From Actinomycetota bacterium (lineage in GTDB: Bacteria > Actinomycetota > Acidimicrobiia > Acidimicrobiales > VFJN01), in contig VFJN01000054.1 in NCBI GenBank assembly GCA_009886035.1, positions 1 to 40,055 of the forward strand: a stretch of 40,055 nucleotides of DNA, written 5' to 3'. Shown piece by piece: positions 29,716 to 38,426 of this stretch (positions within the stretch are counted from its first letter, which is position 1; each line of letters starts with the position of its first letter). The notes beneath the pieces were generated by a model, which was not told the origin of the DNA, ran no database searches, and was given only the letters and a program-made list of their open reading frames with translations. A program made the position numbers and the translations under genes.

Positions 29716-31116
29716 ATGGCGCTACACGACCGAGACGCGATTCGTGACGAACTCAACGCCAGCGTGTTCGCCGGCCAGGACCTCTCCACCGCCCTGCCCA
29801 AGTATCGCTTCCCCGACCGGGAGATTTCCCCCGATCACGCTTATCAGGTCATCGCCGATGAGATCATGCTCGACGGCAACTCCCGCCAGAACCTGGCCAC
29901 GTTCTGTCAGACATGGGAGGAGCCGCAGGTCATCAAACTCATGGAGTTGGCGATCAACAAAAACATGATCGACCGCGATGAGTACCCGCAGACCGCCGAG
30001 ATCGAGCGGCGCGCCACGCACATGATGGCGGATCTCTGGAACGCCCCCGATGCGGCCAACACTGTCGGCACCTCCTGCATCGGATCTTCGGAGGCATGCA
30101 TGTTGGGAGGTTTGGCGGCCAAGTGGCGCTGGCGGGCCCGTCAAGCTGCCGCCGGCCGGCCTACCAATCGACCCAACATGGTGTGTGGCGCGGTACAGGT
30201 CGTGTGGCACAAGTTCGCCAAGTACTGGGATATCGAAATGCGGGAGGTACCCATGGCCCCCGATCAGTACTTCATGACACCCCAGGACGTGCTGGACCGA
30301 GTGGACGAAAACACCATCATGGTGGTGCCCACCCTGGGGCTCACCTACACCGGCGCCTACGAGATGGTGAAGCCCATCGCCGATGCCCTTGATGAACTGC
30401 AGGCCGAAGGCGGCCTCGATATCGATATCCATGTCGATGCCGCCAGCGGCGGATTCCTCGCCCCGTTCTGCACACCCGACATGGAGTGGGACTTCCGCCT
30501 CCCCCGGGTGAAATCGATCAGCGCATCAGGCCACAAGTTTGGTCTCGCCCCGCTCGGAGTTGGCTGGGTGGTCTTCCGCGATCGCGACGAACTCCCCGAT
30601 GATCTGATTTTTCATGTGAACTACCTCGGTGGGGATATGCCGGTCTTCCAGATCAACTTCTCCCGGCCGGCCGGTCAGATCGTGGCCCAGTACTACGATT
30701 TTCTGCGGCTCGGACGCGACGGCTACCGGCGGGTGCACGACGCCACCTACGCCACCGGAAAATATCTGGCGGAGGAGATCACCCAAATGGGGATCTTCGA
30801 ACTGCTCCACGACAGCGATTCCACCACCGGCATTCCTTGTGTCACCTGGCGCATCCCGGAAGGGGTCGACCTCGGCTTCACCCTTTACGACCTGGCCGAC
30901 CGTTTGCGCATCAAGGGCTGGCAGGTGCCGGCCTACACGCTCACCGGCGATGCCTCGCACATCGCCGTACAACGCATCCTGGTGCGCCAGGACGTGAGTC
31001 GAGACATGGCCAGCCTGCTCGTGGCCGACTTCCGCGATGCCCTGGCCCACCTCACCCGCCACCCCGTGTCGGTGCCGATGGATCGGGATGAATCGGCCGG
31101 GTTCAACCATCTCTAA
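29716..31116 (+). CDS. gad: Glutamate decarboxylase (group II PLP)
   Basis: A 466-residue PLP enzyme converting glutamate to GABA and CO2, consuming a proton. SASGHKFG carries the PLP lysine (about residue 274; E. coli GadB Lys276). Other motifs are TVGTSCIGSSEACMLGGLAAKWRWR, VPTLGLTYTGAYE, and DIHVDAASGGFLAPF with the PLP-interacting Asp. The C-terminus ends GFNHL, with a histidine near the tip as in the GadB pH latch. It therefore likely serves acid resistance or GABA metabolism. No GABA antiporter or gabT/gabD gene is adjacent, so its GABA partner must be elsewhere. The CATACT -10 candidate lies about 50 nt upstream. Confidence 0.94.
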   Translation: MALHDRDAIRDELNASVFAGQDLSTALPKYRFPDREISPDHAYQVIADEIMLDGNSRQNLATFCQTWEEPQVIKLMELAINKNMIDRDEYPQTAEIERRATHMMADLWNAPDAANTVGTSCIGSSEACMLGGLAAKWRWRARQAAAGRPTNRPNMVCGAVQVVWHKFAKYWDIEMREVPMAPDQYFMTPQDVLDRVDENTIMVVPTLGLTYTGAYEMVKPIADALDELQAEGGLDIDIHVDAASGGFLAPFCTPDMEWDFRLPRVKSISASGHKFGLAPLGVGWVVFRDRDELPDDLIFHVNYLGGDMPVFQINFSRPAGQIVAQYYDFLRLGRDGYRRVHDATYATGKYLAEEITQMGIFELLHDSDSTTGIPCVTWRIPEGVDLGFTLYDLADRLRIKGWQVPAYTLTGDASHIAVQRILVRQDVSRDMASLLVADFRDALAHLTRHPVSVPMDRDESAGFNHL

Positions 31117-31167
31117 CCCCCCTGGCCCTGAGCCCGACCGCCGTCGGCCCTGGACGGCCCTCACCCT

Positions 31168-31827
31168 TCAGGCTTGGTGGCCTCGGCGCCAATGGTCCAC
31201 AAGGGTAACCACCGCTACCCCCACGAGAGTTCCGAATGACCAGCCCCCGATAACATCGGCCGGGAAATGGGGCCCATAAACGATCCGGGCGATCCCTACT
31301 GACGCCGCGATCACGAGGGCCACCGGCCGGACCCGCACCGGCAGTACTGCCATGGTGATCAACGCAGTGACCGCCGCCACGGCCGCGTGACCCGAGATGT
31401 AACCGAGCCCAGTACCGTCGCTACCGCGAACGACAACGTCGGGCATCTACATGCGGGGACGGCCCCGGGAGACGAGTTGTTTGATCCCCTTGGCCGCCAT
31501 CCAGGTGCCGACACCGGCGACCACCGCAAGCCCCGCCAGAACGCGGTCGCGGCGGAATACCAGGATGGCTCCCCCTACGATGAACGGACCCACCAAGCTT
31601 CCCAACTGCATGACGGGCCACAGCCCTGCCGCCACCGGATCCGGCGCGTGGTTGAGCCAACGGATGAGCTCAATCTCCCAGGAGGCGATCGGATCCCTCG
31701 TGGCCGCGATGTAGGAGACCCCCAGACCGACACCGGCGATCGCGCTCATCACCACGAGATGAGCGAATGGTTCGAAGAACAAGGCGTTGGAACGCCGGGA
31801 CGTCGAGGCCGATTGAGCGTTATTCAT
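31168..31827 (-). pseudogene. PAP2 phosphatase interrupted by one in-frame TAG
   Basis: Two track ORFs (31447-31902 and 31168-31446) are one reading frame broken by TAG at 31447-31449. I place the start at ATG 31827 with GGAG upstream. All three PAP2 motifs are present: KQLVSRGRP (KX6RP) before the stop; YISGHAAVA (PSGH) and RIVYGPHFPAD (RX5HX3D) after it. About six hydrophobic segments suit a membrane phosphatase acting on phosphatidate, undecaprenyl diphosphate or similar. The stop splits the active site, so neither half alone should work. ATGTAGATG at the break would allow reinitiation directly after termination. It may be a pseudogene, a consensus error, or a split protein. Confidence 0.75.
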
Positions 31828-31981
31828 TGCGCTCCATTTACGTTGGCCCGGGATCATCAACCGATGGTGACTCTTCCCGCCGGCGGGAGCGGCTCTCATC
31901 ACGGCTGCATGGTTCGATGGGTTGTGTTAGCAATGCGGTCGGATCGATGCCAACGGCGGCGCCGCCCACCACGGCGCAGGG

Positions 31982-32392
31982 ATGGCGGGCACCAGGGCGA
32001 CCGATCGACCTCCCTGGTCGCCACTGCGCGGCCTCAAACGCGACGGCAACGCGTCTGGGGAGCTCAGACTGGATTGGCCCGCGTGGCGGTCGTTTCTCGA
32101 CAGGCTGGCTCTCCATCCAGAACTCGTTCCCGAGGCGATCTACGCCATTCCGCCACCGACCGGCGAACGGATCGTCGACGCGTTGCTCGCCGGAGTCGCG
32201 GAGAAGATCGCCGATGACACCGGCCTCCCACGCCCGCGGTGGACGGAACGTGCGCCATCACTCGAACATGAATGTCGCCCGCAAATCGCTCGTCCGCGTG
32301 TCGATTATCAAGTTCCTCCACAGCTGGCCGCGCGCGGATTGATGGTCGACCCCGAGAGCCTGTGGCGTCGTCCGGAGAACGTCGGTGTCTGA
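31982..32392 (+). pseudogene. Antitoxin-like partner of a DUF6036 nucleotidyltransferase, N-terminally truncated
   Basis: 136 residues. LRLDWPAWRSFLDRLALHPELVPEAIYAIPPPTG ... LLAGVAEKIADDTGLPRPRWT and the end LMVDPESLWRRPENVGV match, from memory, the C-terminal two-thirds of actinobacterial XRE-type antitoxins paired with DUF6036-type nucleotidyltransferases. The usual N-terminal helix-turn-helix is absent; the first 30 residues are low-complexity Arg/Pro-rich and no HTH appears in the other frames. The stop overlaps the next gene's ATG (32385) by 8 bases, typical of the pair. Likely a remnant, or a HTH-less variant. Confidence 0.6.
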
Positions 32393-32729
32393 AGTCTCGC
32401 TCGAACGCGACGACATCGAACGGTACGTCTCGGAGGTCGCCGACGAACTCGCGGGTTCGGGTGGGCAACGCGTCGTGATCATCGTCGGTGGTGCCCTTCT
32501 TGCGATGCACGGCTTGCGCGCCGCAACCCGGGATGCGGACAGCGTGAAACGCCTTGATGAGGAGCTCACGGCGGCGATAGCTCGAGTCGCATCGAGACAC
32601 GGGCTGGCGCCGCGTTGGCTCAACGACTCTGCGCTGCCGTTCCTGCCAGCGACATTTGACGCGGATGCCTGCGAGACCATTCTGGTGAGGAAGTCGCTCC
32701 TGGTCCGCCACATCGAGGCGATCGTGTGA
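32385..32729 (+). pseudogene. DUF6036-type nucleotidyltransferase toxin, C-terminally truncated
   Basis: 114 residues with the nucleotidyltransferase core VVIIVGGALLAMHGLRAATRDADSV (GG...RDAD, the GS/DxD catalytic pattern) followed by RHGLAPRWLNDSALPFLP. Related proteins run to about 170-190 residues with a C-terminal segment of the type ASPRYLLAMKxxAxRxRDxxD; here the frame ends at HIEAIV, so that part is missing. It overlaps the upstream antitoxin-like ORF. Together they look like a decayed AbiE/MenT-like type IV toxin-antitoxin pair beside a tRNA. If translated, the catalytic core might be inactive. Confidence 0.62.
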
Positions 32730-32813
32730 CGGAACCAACCCTCTGAACCTTCCGGGCTTCGGACCCGGACCCGGACCCGCCGAGGCAAATTTCGGTGTCA
32801 TAATCACAACGGG

Positions 32814-32887
32814 TGGGCGATGGGGGACTCGAACCCCCGACCTCCTGCGTGTCGAGCAGGCGCTCTAACCAACTGAGCTAACCGCCC
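32814..32887 (-). tRNA. tRNA-Val (anticodon GAC)
   Basis: A 74-nt cloverleaf folds from GGGCGGT..ATCGCCC (acceptor with one G-U), GCTC/GAGC D-stem, CCTGC/GCAGG anticodon stem with loop TCGACAC, and GGGGG/CCCCC T-stem with TTCGAGT. Reading 34-36 as GAC gives valine. Position 33 is C instead of the near-universal U. The discriminator is A and the following bases are CCC, so CCA is not encoded. The 3' end faces the truncated toxin-antitoxin pair. Confidence 0.92.
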
Positions 32888-32973
32888 TTGGAACGGCCGA
32901 TCATAGTGCCGAATCTCCCGGGACAGCGACCCGAGGCGGGGAAACAACCGGTGGATCCGCGGGCGAGTTCTTC

Positions 32974-32979
32974 TAGGGT
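32974..32979 (+). promoter_or_regulatory. -10 box TAGGGT of the ABC transporter gene
   Basis: TAGGGT lies 7 nt before ATG 32987 and is the reason for preferring this start over the track's 32888, which lies at the tRNA end. Confidence 0.5.
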
Positions 32980-32986
32980 CCGCTCC

Positions 32987-34801
32987 ATGCTTGCCCCTGA
33001 CAGTAACGCCGTGGCGCCGTCGTCGGTCCCGCCCCTTCGCCAACTCTGGGGCCACGCCAGCGGCCACCGCCCCAAAGTGATCGTCGCCACCGTGTTCTCG
33101 GTCCTCAACAAAATGTGCGACATCGCCCCCGAACTACTGATCGGCGTAGCCGTAGACATCGTGGTGAACGAGGGCGAGACCCTCGTACAGCGCCTCACCG
33201 GAATCGAAGACCGTTACGACCAGCTCTACCTGCTGGCCGGCATCACAGTGCTCGTGTGGATCGCCGAGTCGATCACCGATTACATCGCCGAGATCACCTG
33301 GAGGAACCTCGCCCAGGAAATCGAACACAACGTGCGCATGGAGGCCTACCGCCACGTACAGGAACTGGAACTGGCCTACTTCGAAGATCGATCTTCCGGT
33401 GGACTTATGGCCGTACTCAACGACGATGTGAATCAGTTGGAACGCTTCTTGGACACGGGCGCCCACGAAATGATCCTCACCATTACCAATGTGGTGCTGG
33501 TGGGCATCACCTTTGCGGTTATCTCCCCGCTTCTCGCCGTCCTGGCCTTTCTCCCCATTCCCGTGATCATCGGAGGGTCGCTGCGCTACCAACGCACGCT
33601 CGAGAAGCGTTATGACGTTGTGCGTTCCGCCGCTGGGCGTATTGCCGACACCCTCACCAACAACCTGGGCGGCATCGCTACCATCAAGGCCTTCAACGCC
33701 GAAGAGCGCGAAGTGGCCCGCGTGGCCACCGACAGCCAGGCCTACAGCAGCGCCAACGCCGAGGCGATCCGCTACTCCAGTGCCTTCGTCCCCCTCATCC
33801 GCATGGCCATCCTCGCCGGTTTCACAATGACTCTCGTGGTGGGCGGTCGGGCCACGTTGAACGGCACCCTCGAAGTGGGGGCCTTCACCGTTCTCGTGTA
33901 CATGACCCAACGCCTGCTGTGGCCCCTCACTCGCCTCGGCGAGACCTTCGACCTCTATCAGCGGGCCATGGCCTCCTGCCGTCGGATCTTCGGGCTCCTC
34001 GACGTCGCCCCGTCGATCCGTCCCGGCGCCGCCACCCTCGCCCAGCCCGTCGCCGGGGCGGTGAGGTTCGACAACGTGTCCTTCAGCTACGGCGAAGGCC
34101 GCGAAGTGCTGCGCAGGGTGAGCCTCGACATCCAACCCGGCGAGACCCACGCCATCGTGGGCGCCACCGGGGCCGGCAAGAGCACCCTCGTAAAACTCCT
34201 CCTGCGCCTTTACGAACCCACCAGCGGCACGATCTCCATTGACGGCATCCCCGTCGAGGACCTCACCTTCAGCTCCCTACGCCACTCCATGGGCTTCGTC
34301 AGCCAAGAGGCGTTCCTCTTTCAGGGAACGGTGCGCGAGAACCTCACCTACGGCCGACCCGACGCCGGCGACGACGACCTCGTGCGGGCCGCCACCCTCG
34401 CTGAGGCCCATTCCTTCATCTCCATGCTTCCCGAGGGCTACGACACGATTGTGGGCGAGCGCGGCCAGAAACTCTCCGGGGGTCAGCGCCAACGGCTCAC
34501 CATCGCCCGAGCCATCCTGCGAGACCCGGCCATCCTGGTACTCGATGAAGCCACCTCCGCAGTAGACAACGAGACCGAAGCAGCCATTCAGCGATCCCTC
34601 GCCCAGGTGTCGGCTCATCGCACCACCGTGGTGATTGCCCATCGGCTCTCTACGGTTCGTCACGCCGCCCGCATCCATGTGCTCGAGGATGGCGAGATGA
34701 TCGAGGCCGGAACTCACGAGGAGCTGGTGGAAAAAGGTGGGCTCTACGCGGCACTTTGGCGCGTTCAGACCGGGGATGCGGTCACGACCACGCTGGAGTG
34801 A
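32987..34801 (+). CDS. ABC transporter, fused membrane and ATP-binding domains
   Basis: The track start at 32888 abuts the tRNA; ATG 32987 gives 604 residues, normal for a half-transporter, and has TAGGGT 7 nt upstream. Residues 1 to about 320 form six transmembrane helices (ABC_membrane type). The ATPase follows with Walker A IVGATGAGKSTLVKLL, Q-loop, signature LSGGQRQRLTIARAIL, Walker B ILVLDEATSAVD and the H-loop VVIAHRLSTV. It probably works as a homodimer or with a second half not in this window, exporting lipids, drugs or peptides (MsbA/BmrA-like); substrate unknown. The C-terminus VQTGDAVTTTLE is ordinary. Confidence 0.92.
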   Translation: MLAPDSNAVAPSSVPPLRQLWGHASGHRPKVIVATVFSVLNKMCDIAPELLIGVAVDIVVNEGETLVQRLTGIEDRYDQLYLLAGITVLVWIAESITDYIAEITWRNLAQEIEHNVRMEAYRHVQELELAYFEDRSSGGLMAVLNDDVNQLERFLDTGAHEMILTITNVVLVGITFAVISPLLAVLAFLPIPVIIGGSLRYQRTLEKRYDVVRSAAGRIADTLTNNLGGIATIKAFNAEEREVARVATDSQAYSSANAEAIRYSSAFVPLIRMAILAGFTMTLVVGGRATLNGTLEVGAFTVLVYMTQRLLWPLTRLGETFDLYQRAMASCRRIFGLLDVAPSIRPGAATLAQPVAGAVRFDNVSFSYGEGREVLRRVSLDIQPGETHAIVGATGAGKSTLVKLLLRLYEPTSGTISIDGIPVEDLTFSSLRHSMGFVSQEAFLFQGTVRENLTYGRPDAGDDDLVRAATLAEAHSFISMLPEGYDTIVGERGQKLSGGQRQRLTIARAILRDPAILVLDEATSAVDNETEAAIQRSLAQVSAHRTTVVIAHRLSTVRHAARIHVLEDGEMIEAGTHEELVEKGGLYAALWRVQTGDAVTTTLE

Positions 34802-34810
34802 CACCCAACA

Positions 34811-34836
34811 GCGCCGCCACCCGAGGGTGACGGCGC
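34811..34836. terminator. Bidirectional terminator hairpin between ABC transporter and HU
   Basis: GCGCCG-C-CACCC ga GGGTG-A-CGGCGC: two stem segments of 6 and 5 bp separated by one C-A mismatch. It lies between convergent stops (34801 and 34849). Confidence 0.7.
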
Positions 34837-34848
34837 CGGGTGCACGGA

Positions 34849-35124
34849 CTACTTGTTGACGGAATCCTTGAAGGTCTTACCGACCTTCACCTTCGGGACC
34901 TTGGCGGCGGCGATCTGAATCTCCGCCCCAGTGGAGGGGTTTCGCCCCGTCCGAGCGGCCCGTTCAGCTCGCTCAAAGGTGAGGAAACCCGGGATCTGGA
35001 CCCTGCCGCCAGCTGCGACAGTACTGGTGATGGTGTCTTCGAAGGCGCTGAGGACGGAACCCACCGTGGCGGCGGACTGTCCTGACTTCTCTGCTACAGC
35101 GCTGACGAGTTCGGCCTTATTCAT
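34849..35124 (-). CDS. hup: HU-family DNA-binding protein
   Basis: A 91-residue histone-like protein that bends and compacts DNA as a dimer. MNKAELVSAVAEKSGQSAATVGSVLSAFEDTI forms the helical dimerisation region; the DNA-binding arm has VQIPGFLTFERAERAARTGRNPSTGAEIQI with the conserved RxGRNPxTG, and it ends with KVGKTFKDSVN. It lacks the long Lys-rich tail of mycobacterial and Streptomyces HupB/HupS. A textbook AAGGAGGG ribosome site lies 6-8 nt before the ATG, in contrast to the leaderless genes, fitting very high expression. A terminator hairpin separates it from the ABC gene. Confidence 0.96.
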   Translation of the reverse strand: MNKAELVSAVAEKSGQSAATVGSVLSAFEDTITSTVAAGGRVQIPGFLTFERAERAARTGRNPSTGAEIQIAAAKVPKVKVGKTFKDSVNK

Positions 35125-35213
35125 CGAGGGCCCTCCTTAGGGACAAATACTTAGTGCTCGTACGCTAAACCACGGCGCAGCGGGGGTGGTGGATACTTGC
35201 TGCTCTCGGAAGG

Positions 35214-36386
35214 CTAATGGGAACCGTGGGCGGCGTCGCACGCCTTGGTTTCACCCTCGGCCACCTGGCCGGCGCCGATTCCCTCCAGCGCCGCAAAGGG
35301 ACCACAAGGATGCTTCTGGATCCACACATGCATCATGGGCGTCTCGACGCCCTTGGTGAGAGTGCCCGGACACACCCCCTCCGCATTGGTGATCCCGGCC
35401 ACCCGGGGACCAGCGAAGCAAAGATTGTTATGGATGTGCCACTGCGTGAGCGATCCCCCCACATCAGGCACGTCGGCCAACGTGTCGCCGGGGCTCATCA
35501 TGAACATGGCGGCCGCTAGTTGCTTCGGCGTGGTGGTGGTGTCGTAGACCAACGATTCCGGGTAGTCCGGATCGAGAATCTTGTCGTCGTTCATGTTGGC
35601 GGCGCTGAGATAGTGCTCGACCCCGGTGAACCCGTCGCCGATCGATACGAAGCCCATCGCCTCGGCGACGGCCGGATCAGAGAACTGCGGGAGTTCGATG
35701 AGGCTGATCGCCAGCAGATTCTCGGCCCGAGCCTGCTGCTGGGGAGAAACACCCTCGACGCCACTGAGATCAATGGGCAGGAGCGGATCGAATACGGTCG
35801 GGGGAACGGAGGTAGCGCCGTGAGCGTGACCGGCGGCCCCGGCACCATCGTGACCGGCGGCATGGGCATGGGAACCGGCGACCAACATTCCCGGCAGGCT
35901 CAAACCCGCCAACAAAATGGCGACGGTCCCGGTGGCGAGCGGGCTAGCGGTGAGGGTGCGCGAGCCGATGCCGAACAAGTAGGCCAGGCCGCACAGGGCC
36001 GCGGTGATGGCCAGGGCGGCGGCGACCGAATCGACGAACTGCACCGGCTCCACGTCGCCAAGACCCTCGACAAACCCGATTCCTCTCGTCTTGGCGACCA
36101 GCCACATAGCGGCTATCGCCACGTTGGCGATCACTCCGAGCGAGATGAGGAGACGACCGGGCCGGGCCAGGACGATGGCCCCCCAACCCAACTGAATCGC
36201 CGCCACGATCGTAAAGGCCGCCACCGCTTGGCGATGTTCGGAATGCACCCCGATGGCGGCTGCGTGGATCGCGCCGGCTCCCAACGATGCACCGCCCGCT
36301 ACTGCGAGCCATCCCAGCGCGCCCAATGAGGCCACGGATCGCACCGCCCGCATCACCCCAGGATCCTGCTCTACCGTCAGCGTCAC
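35214..36386 (-). CDS. Five-helix membrane protein with His-rich linker and unknown exported domain
   Basis: I set the start at GTG 36386 because AAGGAGG lies 7 nt upstream; track starts (36413 ATG, 36506) lack one. 390 residues. The N-terminal half has about five hydrophobic segments, then a His-rich stretch (AGSHAHAAGHDGAGAAGHAHG), then an exported domain of about 190 residues with WHIHNNLCF, GVCPGTLTKGVETPMMHVW and HPCGPFAALEGIGAGQ. Conserved His, Cys and the HIHNN/HPCGPF patterns suggest metal binding. A similar domain occurs in other actinobacterial proteins as far as I recall, but I know no assigned function. It is upstream of the Trm11-like gene, on the opposite side of a gap of 55 bp, same strand. 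Confidence 0.78.
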   Translation of the reverse strand: MTLTVEQDPGVMRAVRSVASLGALGWLAVAGGASLGAGAIHAAAIGVHSEHRQAVAAFTIVAAIQLGWGAIVLARPGRLLISLGVIANVAIAAMWLVAKTRGIGFVEGLGDVEPVQFVDSVAAALAITAALCGLAYLFGIGSRTLTASPLATGTVAILLAGLSLPGMLVAGSHAHAAGHDGAGAAGHAHGATSVPPTVFDPLLPIDLSGVEGVSPQQQARAENLLAISLIELPQFSDPAVAEAMGFVSIGDGFTGVEHYLSAANMNDDKILDPDYPESLVYDTTTTPKQLAAAMFMMSPGDTLADVPDVGGSLTQWHIHNNLCFAGPRVAGITNAEGVCPGTLTKGVETPMMHVWIQKHPCGPFAALEGIGAGQVAEGETKACDAAHGSH

Positions 36387-36441
36387 TTCATAGCCTCCTT
36401 GGTCGGGGGTCATGCTACATGCCGGGTTTGCGTTTGGGAGA

Positions 36442-37482
36442 TCACAGGGGCGGGCGGACCGCCACCAACACATCCCGGGTGATGGCTCGATCCACCCGGT
36501 GCACAAACGCCTCGTCGACCTTGCTTTCCACCGTGAACCCTGCCCTCACGGCCAGGTCCGCCAGCAGCCCACGCGGCAGCGTGCGGCGATTCCAGGCAAA
36601 CACGGCGGCCGCCCCGGGGCGAAGGAGATCGAACCACACCGGAAGCGCCTGCTCGAGAAGATCCGCCGGGCCACGCTCCAGGCGACCAGGGCCGGGCTGC
36701 GAACCGTGCTTCACGCCGTAAGGGAGGTCGCAGGCCAGCAGGTCGATGCTTCGTGCCTTCAGATGATCGCGGGCCCGCAGGGTGTCGTCGTGCACGAGGT
36801 CCACCACCCGATCGGTACCACCCGCCCCGGGGGTGCGATAGGTCACCGTGATTCGGTGCGCCGTGGACACTCGGCCCTTACGCAAGGTGGCCTTGTCCAC
36901 GCGGTGCTTGATCCGCTTGTCCTTGAGCCAGGTGAGCAAGAACAGGGCGTAGGCCTCCACGTCGCGTGCATCGGCATCGATCCCCACTCCATCCATGCCG
37001 TACAACGCCGCCCGGTTGAGGGTGGTGCCCCGCCCACACGTGGGGTCCAACAGTCGCAGGGGCTCCCCCGCCAGCATCCGTTCGAAGGCACCGGCGCTGG
37101 CCGCCAGAGCCAGGTTCACGAGCAGATGAGTGAAGGCCTCATTGGTCTTGCCGGGGTATCGCTGAATCGTCAGGAGGTCGTTCGCGAGCACCGCTCGAGG
37201 GTGGGCCAACCGCGGCCGGAACCGCGCCGTGTCCTCCACCTCGAAAAGCGCGTGGAGCGACGACAAGTTCCCCACCACGGCGAGCCGCCGATCATCGAGG
37301 GGCTCGGCGGTATGGACCACGAGATAGTCCACCCCGGCGATCGACTGGCGCTCACAGGAGCCGATGACCCCACCCAACACGTGGGCATCGATCGCCCGCA
37401 GTTCGGCGGCCGCCAGCGCAAAGGTGGCCTCCCCGAACACGCGATTGTTATTGGCCTTCAGGAGGACGGCGTAATGAGGCAT
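36442..37482 (-). CDS. Trm11/TrmG10-like RNA (guanine-N2) methyltransferase
   Basis: A 346-residue class I SAM methyltransferase. Motif I is LLDPTCGRGTTLNRAAL. Motif IV is ACDLPYGVKHG, the DPPY-like form of N2-guanosine tRNA and rRNA methyltransferases. The N-terminal region (about 1-130) is the usual separate RNA-recognition part but does not obviously contain a THUMP domain. In actinobacteria and archaea such enzymes make m2G or m2,2G at position 10 of tRNA; an rRNA target is also possible. It lies 13 bp downstream of the MBL hydrolase on the same strand, so they likely form an operon. Confidence 0.8.
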   Translation of the reverse strand: MPHYAVLLKANNNRVFGEATFALAAAELRAIDAHVLGGVIGSCERQSIAGVDYLVVHTAEPLDDRRLAVVGNLSSLHALFEVEDTARFRPRLAHPRAVLANDLLTIQRYPGKTNEAFTHLLVNLALAASAGAFERMLAGEPLRLLDPTCGRGTTLNRAALYGMDGVGIDADARDVEAYALFLLTWLKDKRIKHRVDKATLRKGRVSTAHRITVTYRTPGAGGTDRVVDLVHDDTLRARDHLKARSIDLLACDLPYGVKHGSQPGPGRLERGPADLLEQALPVWFDLLRPGAAAVFAWNRRTLPRGLLADLAVRAGFTVESKVDEAFVHRVDRAITRDVLVAVRPPL

Positions 37483-37494
37483 TCAACCGGCAGG

Positions 37495-38331
37495 TTAGGA
37501 CCCTTCGCCCACCACGATGCGGTGCAGATCGGCGCCCAGTTCGATGGGACCGGCGAAGTGTTCGGCGGCGAGGGCCCGCCACTCGTCCTCCGCGCCCGGG
37601 ACCATCGGCGGCACGTAGTGGGTGAGCACCAGGGTGCCCACGCCGCCGCGCGTGGCGGTCTGGGCCGCCTGTTCCACCGACGAGTGGTAGTCGAGGATGT
37701 CGGTGAGGCGAGGCAGCGGAATCGCCGCCACCTGATCGGCCCGGATCACCGTATGCACGAGGGCATCCGCCCCGGCGCAGAGCGCATCGAGCCCGGCACA
37801 CGGCACCGTATCCCCGGCGATCACCACCGCATGTCCGTCGTGCTCCAGCCGGTAGCCGATGCTTGGGTCCACCGGCCGGTGGTCGGTGGGGCCGGCGATG
37901 ATCCGCACCGTGCCGTCGTCGAACACCACACCGTCGGTTACCTCCTCCACCACCGGGGCCGGGTCCCAGGAGAGGTCGTCGTGATGCGCGAGGCGGTAAC
38001 CGATGTCTGGACCCAGGGAGGAGAGGATGGCGTTCACCACCGACTGAGTGCCGATCGGCCCGAGGATCGAAAGCGGGGTGGGTACGAAGGTGGTAACCCA
38101 CCGGCTGGTGATCACGTCGTTGAGATCGGTGATGTGATCGCTATGGAGGTGGGTGAGCAGCAGGGCCGTCAGCTGGTTCGCCGGGGCGCCCACCGCGGCA
38201 GCTCGCATCAACACACCGCGACCACAGTCGAAGAGAAACGACCGTCCACCGGCCCGCACGAGCGTGGATGGTCCCGCCCGGAGCGGATCAACCAGTGGAC
38301 TGCCGGTGCCAAGCAAGATGATTTCGATCAT
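37495..38331 (-). CDS. MBL-fold metallohydrolase, RNase Z-like
   Basis: I choose ATG 38331 (278 residues, [12 protein letters not shown]) because the GGAGG lies 10 nt upstream, whereas the first ATG (38340) is 1 nt from it. The metal motif is [15 protein letters not shown] (HxHxDH), the second metal region [14 protein letters not shown] and AGDTVP, and the final HYVPPM. This order resembles arylsulfatase/RNase Z-like enzymes (Lactamase_B_2). Some related proteins process tRNA 3' ends, but the substrate arm typical of RNase Z is not obvious, so another ester or phosphodiester hydrolase is equally possible. The downstream RNA methyltransferase gives weak support for an RNA role. Confidence 0.82.
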   Translation of the reverse strand: MIEIILLGTGSPLVDPLRAGPSTLVRAGGRSFLFDCGRGVLMRAAAVGAPANQLTALLLTHLHSDHITDLNDVITSRWVTTFVPTPLSILGPIGTQSVVNAILSSLGPDIGYRLAHHDDLSWDPAPVVEEVTDGVVFDDGTVRIIAGPTDHRPVDPSIGYRLEHDGHAVVIAGDTVPCAGLDALCAGADALVHTVIRADQVAAIPLPRLTDILDYHSSVEQAAQTATRGGVGTLVLTHYVPPMVPGAEDEWRALAAEHFAGPIELGADLHRIVVGEGS

Positions 38332-38426
38332 GGGCCACATACCTCCATTGGACGTCGAACTCTCCCGGTTGCATTCCCATCGGGCACCCCTGGGGGGCCA
38401 AACCCACCCGGGAGACCGGCGGGAGA

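Noticed and set aside
31447-31449. TAG as pyrrolysine or other recoding
   Set aside because: Nothing in the window suggests pyrrolysine genes or a recoding signal; a mutation, error or reinitiation is simpler.
32759-32780. Three tandem GGACCC units before the tRNA
   Set aside because: Too short for a meaningful repeat or attachment site; likely a chance GC-rich run.
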